Shown piece after piece: positions 9,821-21,951 of a stretch of 64,000 nt of DNA. Position 1 is the stretch's first letter; every line of letters starts with the position of its first letter. The translations under genes were made by a program, and so were the position numbers. The DNA comes from Salticus scenicus. Its lineage: Eukaryota > Arthropoda > Arachnida > Araneae > Salticidae. Location of the stretch: positions 215,256,184 through 215,320,183 of the forward strand of contig OZ005653.1 of assembly GCA_963930645.1 (NCBI GenBank), in the 5' to 3' direction. The notes below the pieces were generated by a model that saw only the letters and a program-made list of their open reading frames with translations, searched no databases and was not told the DNA's origin.

Positions 9821-12405
9821 GAGGAGCAAACATTCAAACCGTGTTTTCTCCTTCGAATACAATTTTTCAGAAAACACAAAAAACTGATAAATTAAAAAAT
9901 AACCCTTCTTAGACCCTAATTATAATTTGTTTAGTTGTATTACTGGTTACTAGGAAGATCTGTATGCATACTTTACCTAATAAACTTAGAGTTAATTAAA
10001 AAAACGCATTTGAAATTTGGAGAAAGCATGTTTTGACCGAAACACAGAGGAGAAAACATGTTTTGAATGTTTCCAATGTGGACAAAACATTTTTTGAATG
10101 AAAAAGTATGTAACTCCCATATTGATGAAATAACTTTCTTAATGAAATAACACTAATTAACAGAACAGACTTTGTCATGTAAGTATAAAATTAAATTAAA
10201 TATTTACACGTGAAAAATCATCCTGCAAATTATAGGGAAGAACTAAAATTTTTAAGCCAATTTGAAATTTAAATTTTTAAACCAATATCTTCACATAAGC
10301 AATTGCATGCTTCCTCTGTTTCTTCATATTCTACATGAAAGTTATTAGTAATGATATCTTTATACCATTTAAAATGACTGATTTTTCCACTCTTCACCAT
10401 ACATCAATTTTAAAAGTTTGTCTACGTCATTTTTCTTTTCAAGTGATATTCCACGACTCAGAGGAAGACATTGTAAGACAACATTTCGTATAATAGCAGT
10501 ATTAATCACCTTCCTAAAAAATTTTGCTCCAGATTGTTCTTTTATATCTTCGAATTTATAGTTTTTGAATCCTTTGACCATCACACTTTCTCTATTTTTT
10601 TCTAAAACTATTCTTTTCAATTCTGATATGTATGGGAAATTTTTGAAATAAGCATTAAGTGATTTCGTATTATAATCCAATCCCCAATATTTTTACATCA
10701 CCAACTTTCTGATACAGTTCATAGTATTGTTCTTTTGATGTTATTGTTACATTTTTTCTGAGGATCTTCTCAACACGACTGAATATACGATCTGCTGGAA
10801 GGAAACTATGTTCTCTGACAGAAAAGTACAATACTATATTTTCAATGCTTGACATTGTAGTGTACAAAAAGTGCAATAGCATTTGAAGAATTATCTTATT
10901 CTTATTTTGGGCAATACAACCATCACTAAAGAGCCGCAAAGATTTTTTACCTTCAAGGTCCATTTTGTTTAGGTGACAATATAAAGCCGACGATATTTCA
11001 ATGTTGCCTTTGCCTGCTAACTCCTCAGATCAAGTATAAAATGTTGTAATTAGACAATCCAAACTCATTATGCATAAGCTGTAAAAGTTGAATTGCCTTA
11101 AGTAATAGGCATCTTGAATATTTGTTTTTGGCAGATGTTGAATCTGTTGTAAATCAAAACATAAACTAACAACTGATTCATCTGTTTTTTCTTTCATAAT
11201 GGAATAAAATACATTGGCTCTTAGTATATGAATTCTTTTGTCAGTCATATGATTAACTTTTTCTGTAGACCCTGCAGGACAGGACTTTATTTTTTGATCA
11301 AGTAAAGAACACGTGCTGCAAACATCACTAGAAGGAAACTTAAAGCCTATATTAAATTCATTTATGAATATTCTCCTGAACATAGCGAAATTAACCTTGT
11401 CCAGGCCGTCGTTGCAGTTCTTGTTATAAACTTCATGCAACTTCATTATACTTATAATGTACAGTGCAAGTACAATCTCTTCGATTTTTGTCTTCCATAA
11501 TGACTTTCTGATGCCTTTAAGTTTGAGATGAATTCTCTTACCTTGTTTTTTTTTATTAATTTTTAAGTGGCTTTTTCTATCGCCTCCTCTCTTTTCCTCA
11601 ATAGGTTCATCAGCATGTACTTTAGTAACAATATTGGCTAGCCTTGTACCACCTATTTTAGTTATAGCCATGAAATTGTTTTTACACACAGGAATTCTCC
11701 TACTACTGCTATTAGTAATAAAATAAGAAGCAGAAAATGCATGCTGTGAGCCAGATGATTGCGATTTTTTTTGGGTTGGATTATTAGGTCTACGTCGAGT
11801 TACATTTTTTGTAACATCCAATGAGGCTATAATAGAATCTTGTCGCTGTTTGTCCGCAATTTTGTAAAGTCTATCCCGAAACTTCTTAACGTCATTAGGT
11901 CTAACATCAGTGCATGAAAAAGTATTACTAGAATGTTTGCATGGAGCATAAAAGTTATCGGAAGATGCTGAATATCGTTTCTTTTCATTTTTCTTCAATT
12001 CTCTGTCTTTTTCTAGTTCGATAATTAGAAGTACTCACTAATACACCACATATTAATTCTTCCATTCGAAATTAAAAAAACACACTCCTCTAAAATGAAG
12101 AAAACAAGATAGAACTAACGAAATAAACAAACATAAAAAGCTGGTACATGTACGAGTCACGCGACCAGAAAGAACAGTTCTGACTGGTCGGCTGGAGAAA
12201 TCACAGTTTGACTGAAAACAGGCTCTGGAGGAAACACTGTTTGATTGAAACCCCAACTTTCTAAGAGCGTTTAGAATGTGATAAAGTTTTTTTTGGTTTT
12301 AAATAATTGTATAATTTTGTGCTATTTAATGTTGAGTTCACAGAAAAATCACTAACTCATTTTTTTTTATTTTTGGAGAAAACACGGTTTGAATGTTTGC
12401 TCCTC
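9821..12405 (-). mobile_element. 2.6-kb DNA transposon, tentatively Sola-like, copy 1
   Basis: Perfect 31-bp terminal inverted repeats start GAGGAGCAAACATTCAAACC. They are flanked by AAAT at 9817-9820 and 12406-12409, a 4-bp target duplication. A second copy at 37326-38961 has the same ends and is flanked by ATAT. One broken transposase occupies 10369-12022 on the minus strand. A 4-bp duplication with GAG termini and a transposase unlike hAT, Tc1/mariner or piggyBac fits what is described for the Sola superfamily, but I could not compare sequences, so the name is provisional. Subterminal copies of a GGAGAAA-(N)-TGTTTGA motif lie at 10019, 10049, 10078, 12194 and 12227. Confidence 0.85.
10369..12022 (-). 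pseudogene. Broken transposase of the Sola-like element
   Basis: Three open segments form one damaged protein. The first (11998 down to 11030) has a basic N-terminal part and later a CSTCSLLDQK cysteine motif, then FDLQQIQHLP. In the same frame, after a single in-frame TGA at about 11030-11032, the second segment runs to 10670 with FSDGCIAQNKNK and REHSFLPADRIFSRVEK. A one-base shift in an A-run near 10687 moves reading to the third segment (10680-10369). Acidic residues in FDLQ and SDGC are candidate catalytic positions. The likely start codon, compared with copy 2 at 37730, has become ATC at 12020-12022. The TGA lies where a tryptophan is plausible. The damage is light: one lost start, one stop and one or two frameshifts. 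Confidence 0.75.
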
Positions 12406-12409
12406 AAAT

Positions 12410-12645
12410 GTGATATCTGTAAACGATGCACGCTCTTGACGATACTGCATAACTCTTCCATATCTGAATGCGCACTCATGTCCTAATTTGTAGTATAGAT
12501 TGAGTATTCAGACAACTTACTTCATTTGTAATATTTCCAAAAGTATTATTATAAATATCATTTATATGTATTCTTTTAGTAGTTAGGTAACAGAAGACAA
12601 CAAATAAAGTATAATACCCTCTAGATCATCTCGTTATTTATTCCT
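12410..12645. other. AT-rich spacer
   Basis: No supported feature; non-coding sequence right of the transposon target duplication. Confidence 0.5.
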
Positions 12646-12853
12646 GTAAAATGAAATAGCCAAAGTGCGTACTCCTGCACCCCCACCCTCTACTTTATTC
12701 CTTTCTTAAAAAAATATATATGTATAAATAATAAAAAGTAATAATATAATTACAAAGGCGCATTAAAAAGTGTACATAATAATAATAAAATGAAACAGCG
12801 AAAGTGCGCACTCCTGCACAATTCTACCCTACATTATTACTTTAAATAAATAA

Positions 12854-12884
<31 letters not shown>

Positions 12885-12926
12885 TAATTACAAAGGTGCG
12901 TTAAAAAGTGTACATATTAATAATAA
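12646..12926 (+). repeat. Two-copy tandem repeat (~140 bp unit)
   Basis: Each unit begins AAAATGAAA(T/C)AGC(C/G)AAAGTGCG and contains ACTCCTGCAC. It ends TATAATTACAAAGG(C/T)GC followed by TTAAAAAGTGTACAT. The second unit has gained an (AAT)n run. Non-coding. Confidence 0.85.
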
Positions 12927-13199
12927 AATTTTGGAGGATTCATGTTTTAGAAACACAAAATTTTTATTTTTATGTGGTACAAATATAAAATAATTATGAT
13001 AAATAAAATATACTCTATAACCTAATAGGATATTGTTTAAAGTTACAGCTTTGTATCACACAAATTCTTGGAGCTATGTTGAACTACATATATTGGGTAA
13101 TCAGATACAGAGTAAAAGTATACATGTCAGTTTACTATGTTATTATTGTTTTGATTCGTAATTTGCGTATGATACCTGAAACTCGAAAAGCTTCTTTTC
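12927..13199. other. AT-rich spacer
   Basis: Nothing recognised. Confidence 0.5.
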
Positions 13200-13702
13200 A
13201 TTTTGAGAATTTTAGTTGAGATAATGAAAAGGGATTTAAGCTGAAGTAAGGACACCATTTATTATTCTCTTCTATATCTAATAAAAAAAAAGTATCGAAT
13301 TACTAAACATCTTTGACTTTCAGTTTTCGATACATTTATACGTTTTTGGAAGTCTAGAACAGAAATCAAATGACAAACCTTTTGTGGAAGCTTTCGCTCA
13401 ACATCTGGTGCACAAAATTTCATGTAAATTTGTGTTTAGTTGCACCTTTAATTGACATAAATTAGTACCATTCAACATCTGGTGAAAATCGCCAAAAGAT
13501 GGTGTTGCCATCCCGTTCTTCTTTAATTTTTAATATGTTAGCGTAGAATTAAATTTCTTGTAAATACTCCCAATAGGAATAATTTTTACCAAACCGCTAT
13601 GGAATTAAAACTAAATAGTTATATTAGTAATAGTACACAAGTAAAAAAAAAATCTACGTGTAAAAGCATCGCTGCACACTCTTGGATGTTTCAATATGAT
13701 TA

Positions 13703-13733
<31 letters not shown>

Positions 13734-14070
13734 GAAAGAAAGAAAGAAAATAAAGAAACACTCAAGAAAAACGAATTTCAATACCTCTAAAACGAATATT
13801 TGAGCCATAGATCTGTGATTTAAAACAAAGTTATCAGAAAAAAAGCATTTCCTCAGAAGTCGTCCATAGGATACAAAATTGACTTTCTTTCACCAGCTAG
13901 TGTTTGTTACACTTCTCTCAAATTAAAATCGTTTGCATCCATTATGAAAAATAATTTTATTTATAAGTATTATAATAATTAATTTTTATTGCGTGAATTT
14001 GTATAGCAAAGTACTGAAGAAAATTTTGTGATGGATAAAACATAATGGTTTTTGCTATATGCTTATTTGG
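13200..14070 (+). repeat. Dispersed repeat family B, copy 1
   Basis: It aligns by eye with 16100-17040. Shared blocks include AATTTCATGTAAATTTGT / AATTTCATACAAATTGGT, TTGACATAAATTAGT, GTTGTCATCCCG-like text, GATCTG(T/C)GAT and TGCGTGAATTTG(T/C)ATAG. Divergence is heavy. A 20-base A run and a GAAA run have grown inside it. The copies have no clear ends and no open frame, so the origin is unknown. Confidence 0.6.
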
Positions 14071-14465
14071 ATTTAAACACCAAACGTCTTACATCGTAAA
14101 TTAAGCAATTACTCTATATTTTGTTTTTATTTTATTTTATTTATAGTTCTCTCTCTCTTTTTTTCCTTCAACTAAAATGAATTGATAATTGGTATAATTT
14201 TCAGAATTTTAAATAAGGTCGAAAATGCAATTGGATAGTGTCTACCCAAGCATTTAACTGTAGTATGATGTAATACTATTCTTATCCCAAACTGTTGACG
14301 CTCGTAATTAGGCAACATTTGAGCGCTAATAATCCAATTATATTGAACCTTATTAGTCCAAATAATAACTCCACATATTCTCCAGGTGTTTTTTGACTGT
14401 ATGGATGGCGATATTATTTTTCTGAAATGCTTAGACTTTTTTTTTTTAAATAATAAATATATTTT

Positions 14466-14504
<39 letters not shown>

Positions 14505-14511
14505 AGTAGGT

Positions 14512-14973
14512 TTAACCCGTTAACACCTTATTTAGTTGACAGTAAAATATATTAACTTAAACAATTCTTCTGATAGTTTTAAATTTGAAGCCTATCCTCA
14601 TTTACAGACATTTAGTGTTTTCGAAAGAAAACTTCGAGATAGAAAAACTTTGAGATAACAAATTAATTTCCTATTATAGGTTGACAAAGATCTCGAAAGT
14701 AAAGTATTATAATATGTATTATTAATCAACTTGATTTTAGTTAGTATACCTGCGCAAAAAGCATATATATGTGCGACGAATGAAAAATCATAAAATGACT
14801 ATCCAAATTATGAAATATTAATTAATAGTAGGAACATAAATCTTTCAAGGATCATTTAGAGTGACGCTATAAACTGTTACTAAAAAGCAGAAATCATTCA
14901 AAGAAACGACAGATAATGTACGTGTCATTTTATTAGCTGTCCTCAAACGAGGACACTGACGCTAACGGGTTAA
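14512..14973. mobile_element. piggyBac-like MITE (TTAA-flanked)
   Basis: The element begins TTAACCCGTTAACACC and ends GACGCTAACGGGTTAA. Both sides carry the TTAA target duplication, and the CCCGTTA / TAACGGG inner ends are inverse. TTAA targets with CCC-starting ends are typical of piggyBac. The 460-bp interior is non-coding. A ~37-base poly(A) run lies just outside its left end. Confidence 0.75.
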
Positions 14974-15219
14974 TAGCACAAAGTTTATTCGCGAGTACAT
15001 TACATAAACCATTCCACTCCTCGATATAAATAAATAAATAAATAGATAACTGATGTTATTAAGCGTATGGACGCCAGCTTATTAGAGCACTAAAACATAC
15101 CGAAACAATTTTCATGATGATCTATTCTATATTATTATGAACAGAAATAAATTGCGTTTCATTATGTCTTGCTATAGTACCGCCTTTATATTCTCACCTT
15201 TAAACATTATTTTAAACGC

Positions 15220-15495
15220 TACACTGTTAAAAATGGTTTCTCAAAAATGAGCAAAATTGTCTCAAAATAGCTCCGAAACAATATATACTTAAATTTGAAA
15301 GCTCCATGTATTCATTTTTGAGTATATTGATATGCTCAAAAATGGGGTTGACCACTAAGAATTCCAATATTCCCATTTTTGAGCATATAAATATACTCAA
15401 AAATGAGTACATTGTTTTTCAAATTTAAGTATATACTCGTATTGTTATTTTGAGACAATTTTGCTCATTTTTGAGAAACCATTTTTAACAGTGTA
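15220..15495. mobile_element. Palindromic TA-flanked MITE (276 bp)
   Basis: The left end TACACTGTTAAAAATGGTTT pairs with the right end (AAACCATTTTTAACAGTGTA). Pairing continues through TCTCAAAAATGAGCAAAATT and ATGCTCAAAAATGGG. The short motif CTCAAAAATG(A/G)G occurs repeatedly in both orientations. TA flanks and full palindromy suggest a Tc1/mariner-dependent foldback MITE. Confidence 0.85.
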
Positions 15496-15761
15496 GTTTT
15501 TTTTCCCCATTACATAGGTGCCAGAGTCTCTCGCTTTTCAAGGAAGACTTAATACTGGAAAATTTTTATAATTGTTTTCTTCTTTTTTAATCGTCGAAAA
15601 TACATGTGACATATTCCTTTAAAAGAAATAGTAGTGATAAATCTCATTCAAAAATCAGAAATGTTGGCAGTTATGCTATTACTACTATTGCACTCCTTAC
15701 CGTCAGAGACCCTTTGTCACTTTTCACTTTAAAGAACATTTCAGATTTTTTTATTTTTTCT

Positions 15762-15811
<50 letters not shown>

Positions 15812-16100
15812 CTTTATGTCGTTTTAGTGATGACTGATTTTAAATGAACATCCAAATGTGATATTTTTTTAGAAACAATATTTTTTCTAATCCAAACATC
15901 CAAGACGAATGATACTAAGTCGTGTATAGACATTGAAATTTTCCTTAATTAACTGTCTTCTTAAAGAACGTATTGTAGATGTTTTTATTTTCAGTGTTTC
16001 ATATGAGTTTAATGTACATTTTCTATGCATTTTTTTTTTTTTTTTAAGTTTAAAAAATTGTGTTTCGTTGTTTATTAAATTCACTAGATTTGTTTTAATA
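15496..16100. other. AT-rich stretch with long poly(T)
   Basis: No gene is supported. Poly(T) of about 29 bases at 15778-15806 and another of 17 near 16030. The open frames here are homopolymer-driven. Confidence 0.55.
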
Positions 16101-17040
16101 GGAAAGATACTTACATCACTATCTTTAAAACAGACTTTGTTTATTTCGGTTGACTAACGGTGAAAACCAGTATCGTATTCGTCTAATTTCTTTTTACTTT
16201 CTTCTGCATTCAATAGAAGAAAGTATTAGATTCTTAAAAATTTTCGATCTCGGGTTTTTGATGGATTTGCACGTTTTGAGAGCTGTAGAACACGATTTCA
16301 CCATGTTTAGAAAATGCCTGTCTGTCTGTGTGTGTGACAAAATTTTGTGGCAACTGTATCTCAAGAAATACACAGAATTTCATACAAATTGGTATGTAGT
16401 TACACCTTGACATAAATTAGTGTCTATCAATTTTTAGTAAAAATTGTCTAACAGGTTGCGTTGTCATCCCGCTTTTTCTAAATTTTTAACATGGTGGTAT
16501 AGGACAAAATTTTGTATAAATGTGCATTAAGTGAATTATTTTTTTAATAATCATTATTAAATGTGAATCATTAAGAATTATTTATAATAGAGATAGTCAA
16601 CTGGAAAAAAATTGTACATGTAGGATCATCGCCTCCGCCCCTCGGGGGGGGGGGGGAAGTCACCCCTCGACGGGAATAAATTTTCATGATAGGTATCTTT
16701 CAAAAGAGCTCGCTAATACCTTGTAAATGAATGGTTGAACTATCGATCTGCGATAATTTAAAATAAAGTTATCGATTTTTTTTTTAATTTTATTATTATT
16801 ATTATTTTTTTTTTTTATGTAATATCAAAAATAAAATGAACTTTTTTTTTAATATATATATTTAGTATTATACTAGTACTTCTATATAATAGTACTTCTG
16901 TAATATGTAAATCGTACTGTATTATCATGGAAGATTATTTTAGTAAATAATGATTATAATAAATTATTTTTACGGAGTGAATTTGCATAGGAACATATTG
17001 AAGAAAGTCATGTGATGGCCACAACATTCTAGTTTTAATT
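16101..17040 (+). repeat. Dispersed repeat family B, copy 2
   Basis: It carries GTGTGTGTGACAAAATTTTG, TATCTCAAGAAAT, TTGACATAAATTAGT, GGTGGTATAGGACAAAATTTT, then GAGATAGTCAACTGG, a G-rich knot (16643-16654), and AAAGAGCTCGC followed by ATGGTTGAACTAT. The last part matches 57495-57850 closely. Non-coding; class unknown. Confidence 0.65.
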
Positions 17041-18699
17041 TATGTTTAAGAGTTTTAAACATATTTATCTATATAAGTTTTACATAAGTTTTGTAAATGA
17101 TGAATAATTTATCCGTAATAAAAACCCAAAAGTAGGTAAACTACATCACATTCACAATTAAAATAATATCTTCAATAGTTATCATTATTTTTAGAAATTA
17201 CATAAATGCTAAATTCAATGGATAGTTTGATCTTACAAAGTTAATTGCTTGATGCAGATGTTTTATGGTGTTAAATACAATTTCAAATAATCAACAGTTA
17301 ATTACCATTGCCAAAAGTAAAATTATGGTACAAACATTATAAAATGAACCGATTCTTGTAGAAATAGAAGAAAAAAAAATAAATAAGGAAAAAAAATCTG
17401 GAGACTGCCCAAAATAGATTAAAAATTCTTTCGCGTTAAATTGGTCTTAATCTTCATGGGGTTTGATAAAAATAATTGAACAGATTATTATATTTTACTG
17501 ATTGATTCTAAAATTGAATTGTTATTTTTATTATACATTTTTTAAATTCCCATTTTTTCTTTCGTTTTTTTTCTTTTGTTGTTTTTCTAAAGTATCTTCA
17601 ATAAATCTTAGGATGAATTAGCAAAAATAGATTAGAACTGTTTTAAATCTTTTTATGAATGTTTTATATGATAAATATTTTGTGACAAAGACGAATTGTG
17701 AAAATGTAATTCATTGCACATACAAAAATATTGCGAAAAGAGAAGATTTTATATACAGCAATTAATACGATATAGGTGACCTTGCAATGGTCTTGGAATA
17801 TTTCTTATTTTATTATTTAAAATATAATGGAAAGTGTTTCATAATGTATGCGTATCGGTTTGTTCTTCTTTTTTATTTTATTTATATTGTTTATCTAATT
17901 AAAAAGATGATATGTTCTATGTATATACATTAAACATTACACATTAATGTTTATTTCGATTATTTAAAGTTCTTTGAAATTATAGAGTCTTCATTCTAAT
18001 GAGACTCTTACTATATAAAGCGAATAAATATTTTCTTAAATTATCACTTGCGTATCTAGTCATTAATATACATTTAAACCAATGAGCCTTCTAGATATTA
18101 CTAAATGGAAGATTCTAGTACAGTCATTAACCAGCTTACACAAACTCAATTATGTTGATGATACGAATGAGGTTTATGATGATACTGAGCATGGTCGTTC
18201 TTTTACTCATACTGATCGATCCGTCGATAAAGATTAAATGTAGTTAACTTGCTCTGTAATTTCCGTTTATCTGCATTAATAACAGAAGCTGTACATCAAG
18301 CTTCTGGTTGCATCACTTTCGAGTTTCTGAGTACTTAATTAAAAGTGAAACTACTAGACTATCACGCAATTAATTATTGATGCACAAAGCTATTTCGAAT
18401 TAAGACATAATTTTAAAATATTTTACTAATTCATAGATAGTATTTCAGTAAAATATAACTGTAAGTGGGTGTGTCAATTCAATATGTTTAAACAATGCTT
18501 AGACAATTTGTTTAAGAAGATATAAAATTGAAAAAAAAATTCAATTAATGTCCCTTGTTTACATAATTTAATTAAAAGCAAGATATTAGGAAAGGCACTT
18601 ACTTATTTACACTTTCAATAAAAGGATCTCGTGTGGTGCAGACGACCTTCTCATACTATCTATTATTATAAGTATATTTTTATAGTTCAATGCGCAAAG
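17041..18699. other. AT-rich intergenic stretch
   Basis: No gene, element end or tandem repeat was recognised in this 1.65 kb. It has somewhat fewer long homopolymers than the surroundings and could be unique sequence. Confidence 0.5.
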
Positions 18700-19215
18700 T
18701 ATGCGGTACATTTTTAAACATTAAAACATAAAAACTTCTTTACACACCATAAAATTAATGTTAGGACTACTGAATAAACTACTACGTCAGAAAAGCCAAA
18801 AGAAAAATAATTTGCGATGCATACAGCTGTTTCGTTAGCCTTAAGCGTATCGTCTTCAGTGCAAAAAGAAGTTTATTCGTGTTTTAATATTCCAACGCCA
18901 AGTCTCCTGTTATTATAAGAACTACTGGTTTCGAAAATACGGGGCCTTTCTTCTTGAGGTGCAAAAAAAATACGTGCTTGGTGCACCTTGGAGGAAAAAG
19001 CAAGACGGCTACGTACTACTATTCAGGGTTTCTACGTAGGTTTCTTCTCCAGGGTTTCTTGTAGGCAAAACGTGTTTTTCCTTTGCCTCCGAGGTAGAAA
19101 CACGTATTTTTTTAACCTTAAAAAGAAAAATCCCGTCCTTTCGAAATCGGTAGTACATACATTATTTTTATGGTGTATGAAGAAGTTTATAAGTTTTAAT
19201 ATTTATCGTACACCA
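18700..19215. mobile_element. Foldback element with internal insertion
   Basis: The outer arms pair: ACTTCTTTACACACCATAAA on the left against (TTTTTATGGTGTATGAAGAAGT) on the right. The inner arms pair: CTACTGGTTTCGAAAATACG and AAAAAAATACGTG against (CACGTATTTTTTT ... CCTTTCGAAATCGGTAGTA). The left arm is interrupted at 18773-18927. Confidence 0.65.
18773..18927. mobile_element. 155-bp insertion inside the foldback arm
   Basis: The inserted piece is bordered by ACTACTG at 18766-18772 and again at 18921-18927. This looks like a 7-8 bp target duplication (GACTACTG / AACTACTG). It has no partner in the opposite arm. The text CATACAGCTGTTTCG and CGTCTTCAGTGCA is GC-richer than its surroundings. 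The element type is unknown. Confidence 0.45.
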
Positions 19216-20359
19216 GTTCTTTAATTTATTACTAATTTTTAAACATTTAAAAAAATTTAAACAAAATTTTAAAATAATTTTAGAAAAAGTTTCATTTGAT
19301 ATAAATATTTACTTAAGACGGAAAACCTCCCTTAACCCCCAGTTTTAAAATTATAGCTTCATTCCTGAAACATTTAAAGCTTTTATTAAATACTAAAACA
19401 TGCTTCATACTAATCCAATATTTGTCACATACACAATTTTTTGCAACATATGTGACTAAGTTTTTAGCTTATATTTTGTAAATAAATTACATACTTTCTA
19501 GATTGTGTATATCTCTTTACTACAGAAAAATGTACATGTCACTACATAAATGCATTTCAAACTATTTCAGTATAAATACTTTTTTAATCATATTTTATTT
19601 GAAAAACATCCTGTTTTGCACTTTTTTCTAAAATAAACTAAATTAAAAATGAAAATTTACACTAAGTAGAATGAAACGTTTTCTGTAACAAAACGTTTTT
19701 CGTTTAAAAATTAGAAATTCGATCATTATATTAGGAAGTACAAAACAAAAAAAAATTCTTTATTACTCGAATTCTTAAAAATATTTATAATGCTTTTTTA
19801 GATTTAATGTAACTGAGAATACAAAAAGACAGTACTTATAGATTTATAAATCTTATTAAAAAAAAAAAAATCATACAATGCTTTTAAATTATATGTATTT
19901 ATGTATTTTTTTATGATAAACAGTAACCAAATATTTATTCTGTTTTGTATATGACAGTTGAATTGTTATCATTATTCTATAACATTTTCTAAAACATAGT
20001 TTTTATCAGTTAAAAATTCAAAACACTAAATAAGCAAATAAATAAAGCATAATCTATAAAGAGACAAGAAGTTATGACCTACCAAAAGCAATCATTCGAA
20101 TTTTAATATTAATTTAAAGCATACGAAATAGTTATTTGTTAAATGTTATAAAATTTCTGATACGTTAAATAATCAATATCAGCACATCGCATTTAAAAAA
20201 AATTAAAGTATTTCATCTTCAGGTGCAAAAGTACGCTCAAACAAATGGTAGGCAAAGGCAGGAATTAAAGAAAAATGAAATTTGGTATGTATCAACCATA
20301 CAATTTCTGTTACCCTCTACTACACATATTATACACTCTTGAAGATAAAGTGTTCAAAA
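19216..20359. other. AT-rich intergenic stretch
   Basis: No supported gene or repeat. Confidence 0.5.
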
Positions 20360-20460
20360 TACGAGGGTGTTTTAAAAAGTAAGGCAACAAGCCCATTTAG
20401 TGTAAACGTTTATTGAGAAAATAAAAAATTATATACAATGTAGGGAGTCACAGGTACATA

Positions 20461-21110
20461 TTACTTCTCTACATAATCACCAAACCTAACGAGGCATTTG
20501 TTCCATCGGTAAACCAAACCATCGAAACCGGCATCGAAAAAAATCAGCGTCAAGTTTGTACAACCACTTAAAGACGGCTTGCTGAACCTCAGCACCGGTT
20601 CTGAAATTCTGACTTCAAAGTATTTCTTTAAAGGTCCGAAGAGATGGAAATTACTTGGTACGAGGTCGGGACTGTAAGGAGGGTGGTCCAATACCACCAA
20701 TGAGTTGTCTCGGTACCCAACTAGCACATGTCTTCTGATAGCCCAATTGTTCATGCACGATACTGTGTGCACTGTAATAGAGATACTGAGTTCTTGTGCA
20801 AATTTACTCAAAGTAATGTGACGATCACCTTGAATCAAAGCTTCGGCACGGCAAACATTGTCATCTGCGGTGGAAGCGCTTGGTCACCCTGCTCTTTCTT
20901 CCTCTCGCACATCTGTTCTGCTTTTGTCAAATTCCTTGCTCTAAAACCGCAACAGTTTTCGTGACATAACACTTGTACCGTACACTTCTACCAATTGCCG
21001 ATGAATTTCAGCTGTAGAATTTTTCTTTAACGCAAAAACCTTATGAAACTTCTTATTTCAATCGCAGACCGTGTTTCGGTCAACGCAGCCATCTTCTAAC
21101 TAAGATTTAG
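20461..21110 (-). pseudogene. mariner transposase remnant
   Basis: The minus-strand text begins near 21110 with a mariner-like N terminus (EIHRQLVEVYGTSVMSR near 21035-20985). It continues with IQGDRHITLSKFAQELS and ends in HPPYSPDLVPSNFHLFGPLK, then FDGLVYRWNKCL and DYVEK, the classic mariner C-terminal half. Between the helix-turn-helix part and HPPYSPDL the central catalytic block is missing, including the first two acidic residues. Frames also shift several times. It cannot encode an active enzyme, but its ends could still be moved by a related one. Confidence 0.85.
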
Positions 21111-21204
21111 TCATATTACTGGACGACCAGCTCCATTTACCGGCAGCTTTTGATTCCTGTGATTAACTTCGTTATCTTCAGAGGGGTTTTTTATTCATAC
21201 GGAT

Positions 21205-21658
21205 TGAAGAAACTATATACTGCGCCATGAAAAAATTCGTACCATGAAAATCTGCAGAATCATGTAATCACAAACTCTTTATAATCTATAAATCTATAGT
21301 TCTAGTGTTCATTTCAGTCATAAAGTCAGGTTGGGAGAGCATAAATACTTTATTTAGCGATTAAACACAAAAGAGAAATTATTTGCATAATATTAAAAAC
21401 TGATTCACAATTTATAATTATTCATTAATTATTCGGGTGGTAATATTGTTTCTCCATAAAGGAGCCAAGATCATAATATTTAAATCATAACTTTCATGTT
21501 CAAGAGAAAAAATTATACTTCCTGTTTAAGACAGGCCGCGAAAACTAACTAAAAAAAAAAGTAACATTCTCAAAAAAGAGAAAAAAAATCACCTCTCATT
21601 TGGCAAAGAGCCAAGTCGGGCGGGATGGAGCAAATCGAAACCAAAATTTACGTTCAAA
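21205..21658 (-). repeat. 3' LTR of BEL/Pao element
   Basis: It matches 27540-27993 almost base for base. On the minus strand it contains an AATAAA signal at about 21350-21355. The differences from the other LTR include GAAGAA/GAAAAA, AATCTGC/AATTTGC, AACTC/AATTC, GCAAAT/GCGAAT and ATTTAC/ATCTAC. Confidence 0.93.
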
Positions 21659-21675
21659 CATGCTCCGCCCCCATG
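21659..21675 (-). other. Polypurine tract of BEL/Pao element
   Basis: CATGGGGGCGGAGCATG on the minus strand lies immediately upstream of the 3' LTR, where the plus-strand primer tract is expected. Confidence 0.65.
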
Positions 21676-21843
21676 AACGAAGGTTTCTAAAAATATCCTA
21701 AAAAGTACAATAACAACATTAATGTTGTCACAGGTTTTTCATGTTCTATCTTCAAAACTGCAAATAGATATGAAAAAGAGAGATTAATATACATAATGAA
21801 ACATTGTAACTAGCTGATTAATAAGTGGATAAATACAGGAACA

Positions 21844-21918
21844 AGAAATAAAATAAAATAAAATAAAATAAAATAAAATAAAATAAAATAAAAATAAAAA
21901 TAAAAAAATAAAAATAAA
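21844..21918. repeat. (AAAAT)n microsatellite
   Basis: About ten uninterrupted AAAAT units, then AAAAAT variants, sit between the integrase stop codon and the 3' LTR of the retrotransposon. They are therefore inside its 3' untranslated part. Confidence 0.95.
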
Positions 21919-21951
21919 ATTGAGCTAAATGTTCAGAGTTCTGTTCAAAGT

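Noticed and set aside
20728..20964. Plus-strand 78-codon frame
   Set aside because: It is the antisense shadow of the mariner transposase remnant.
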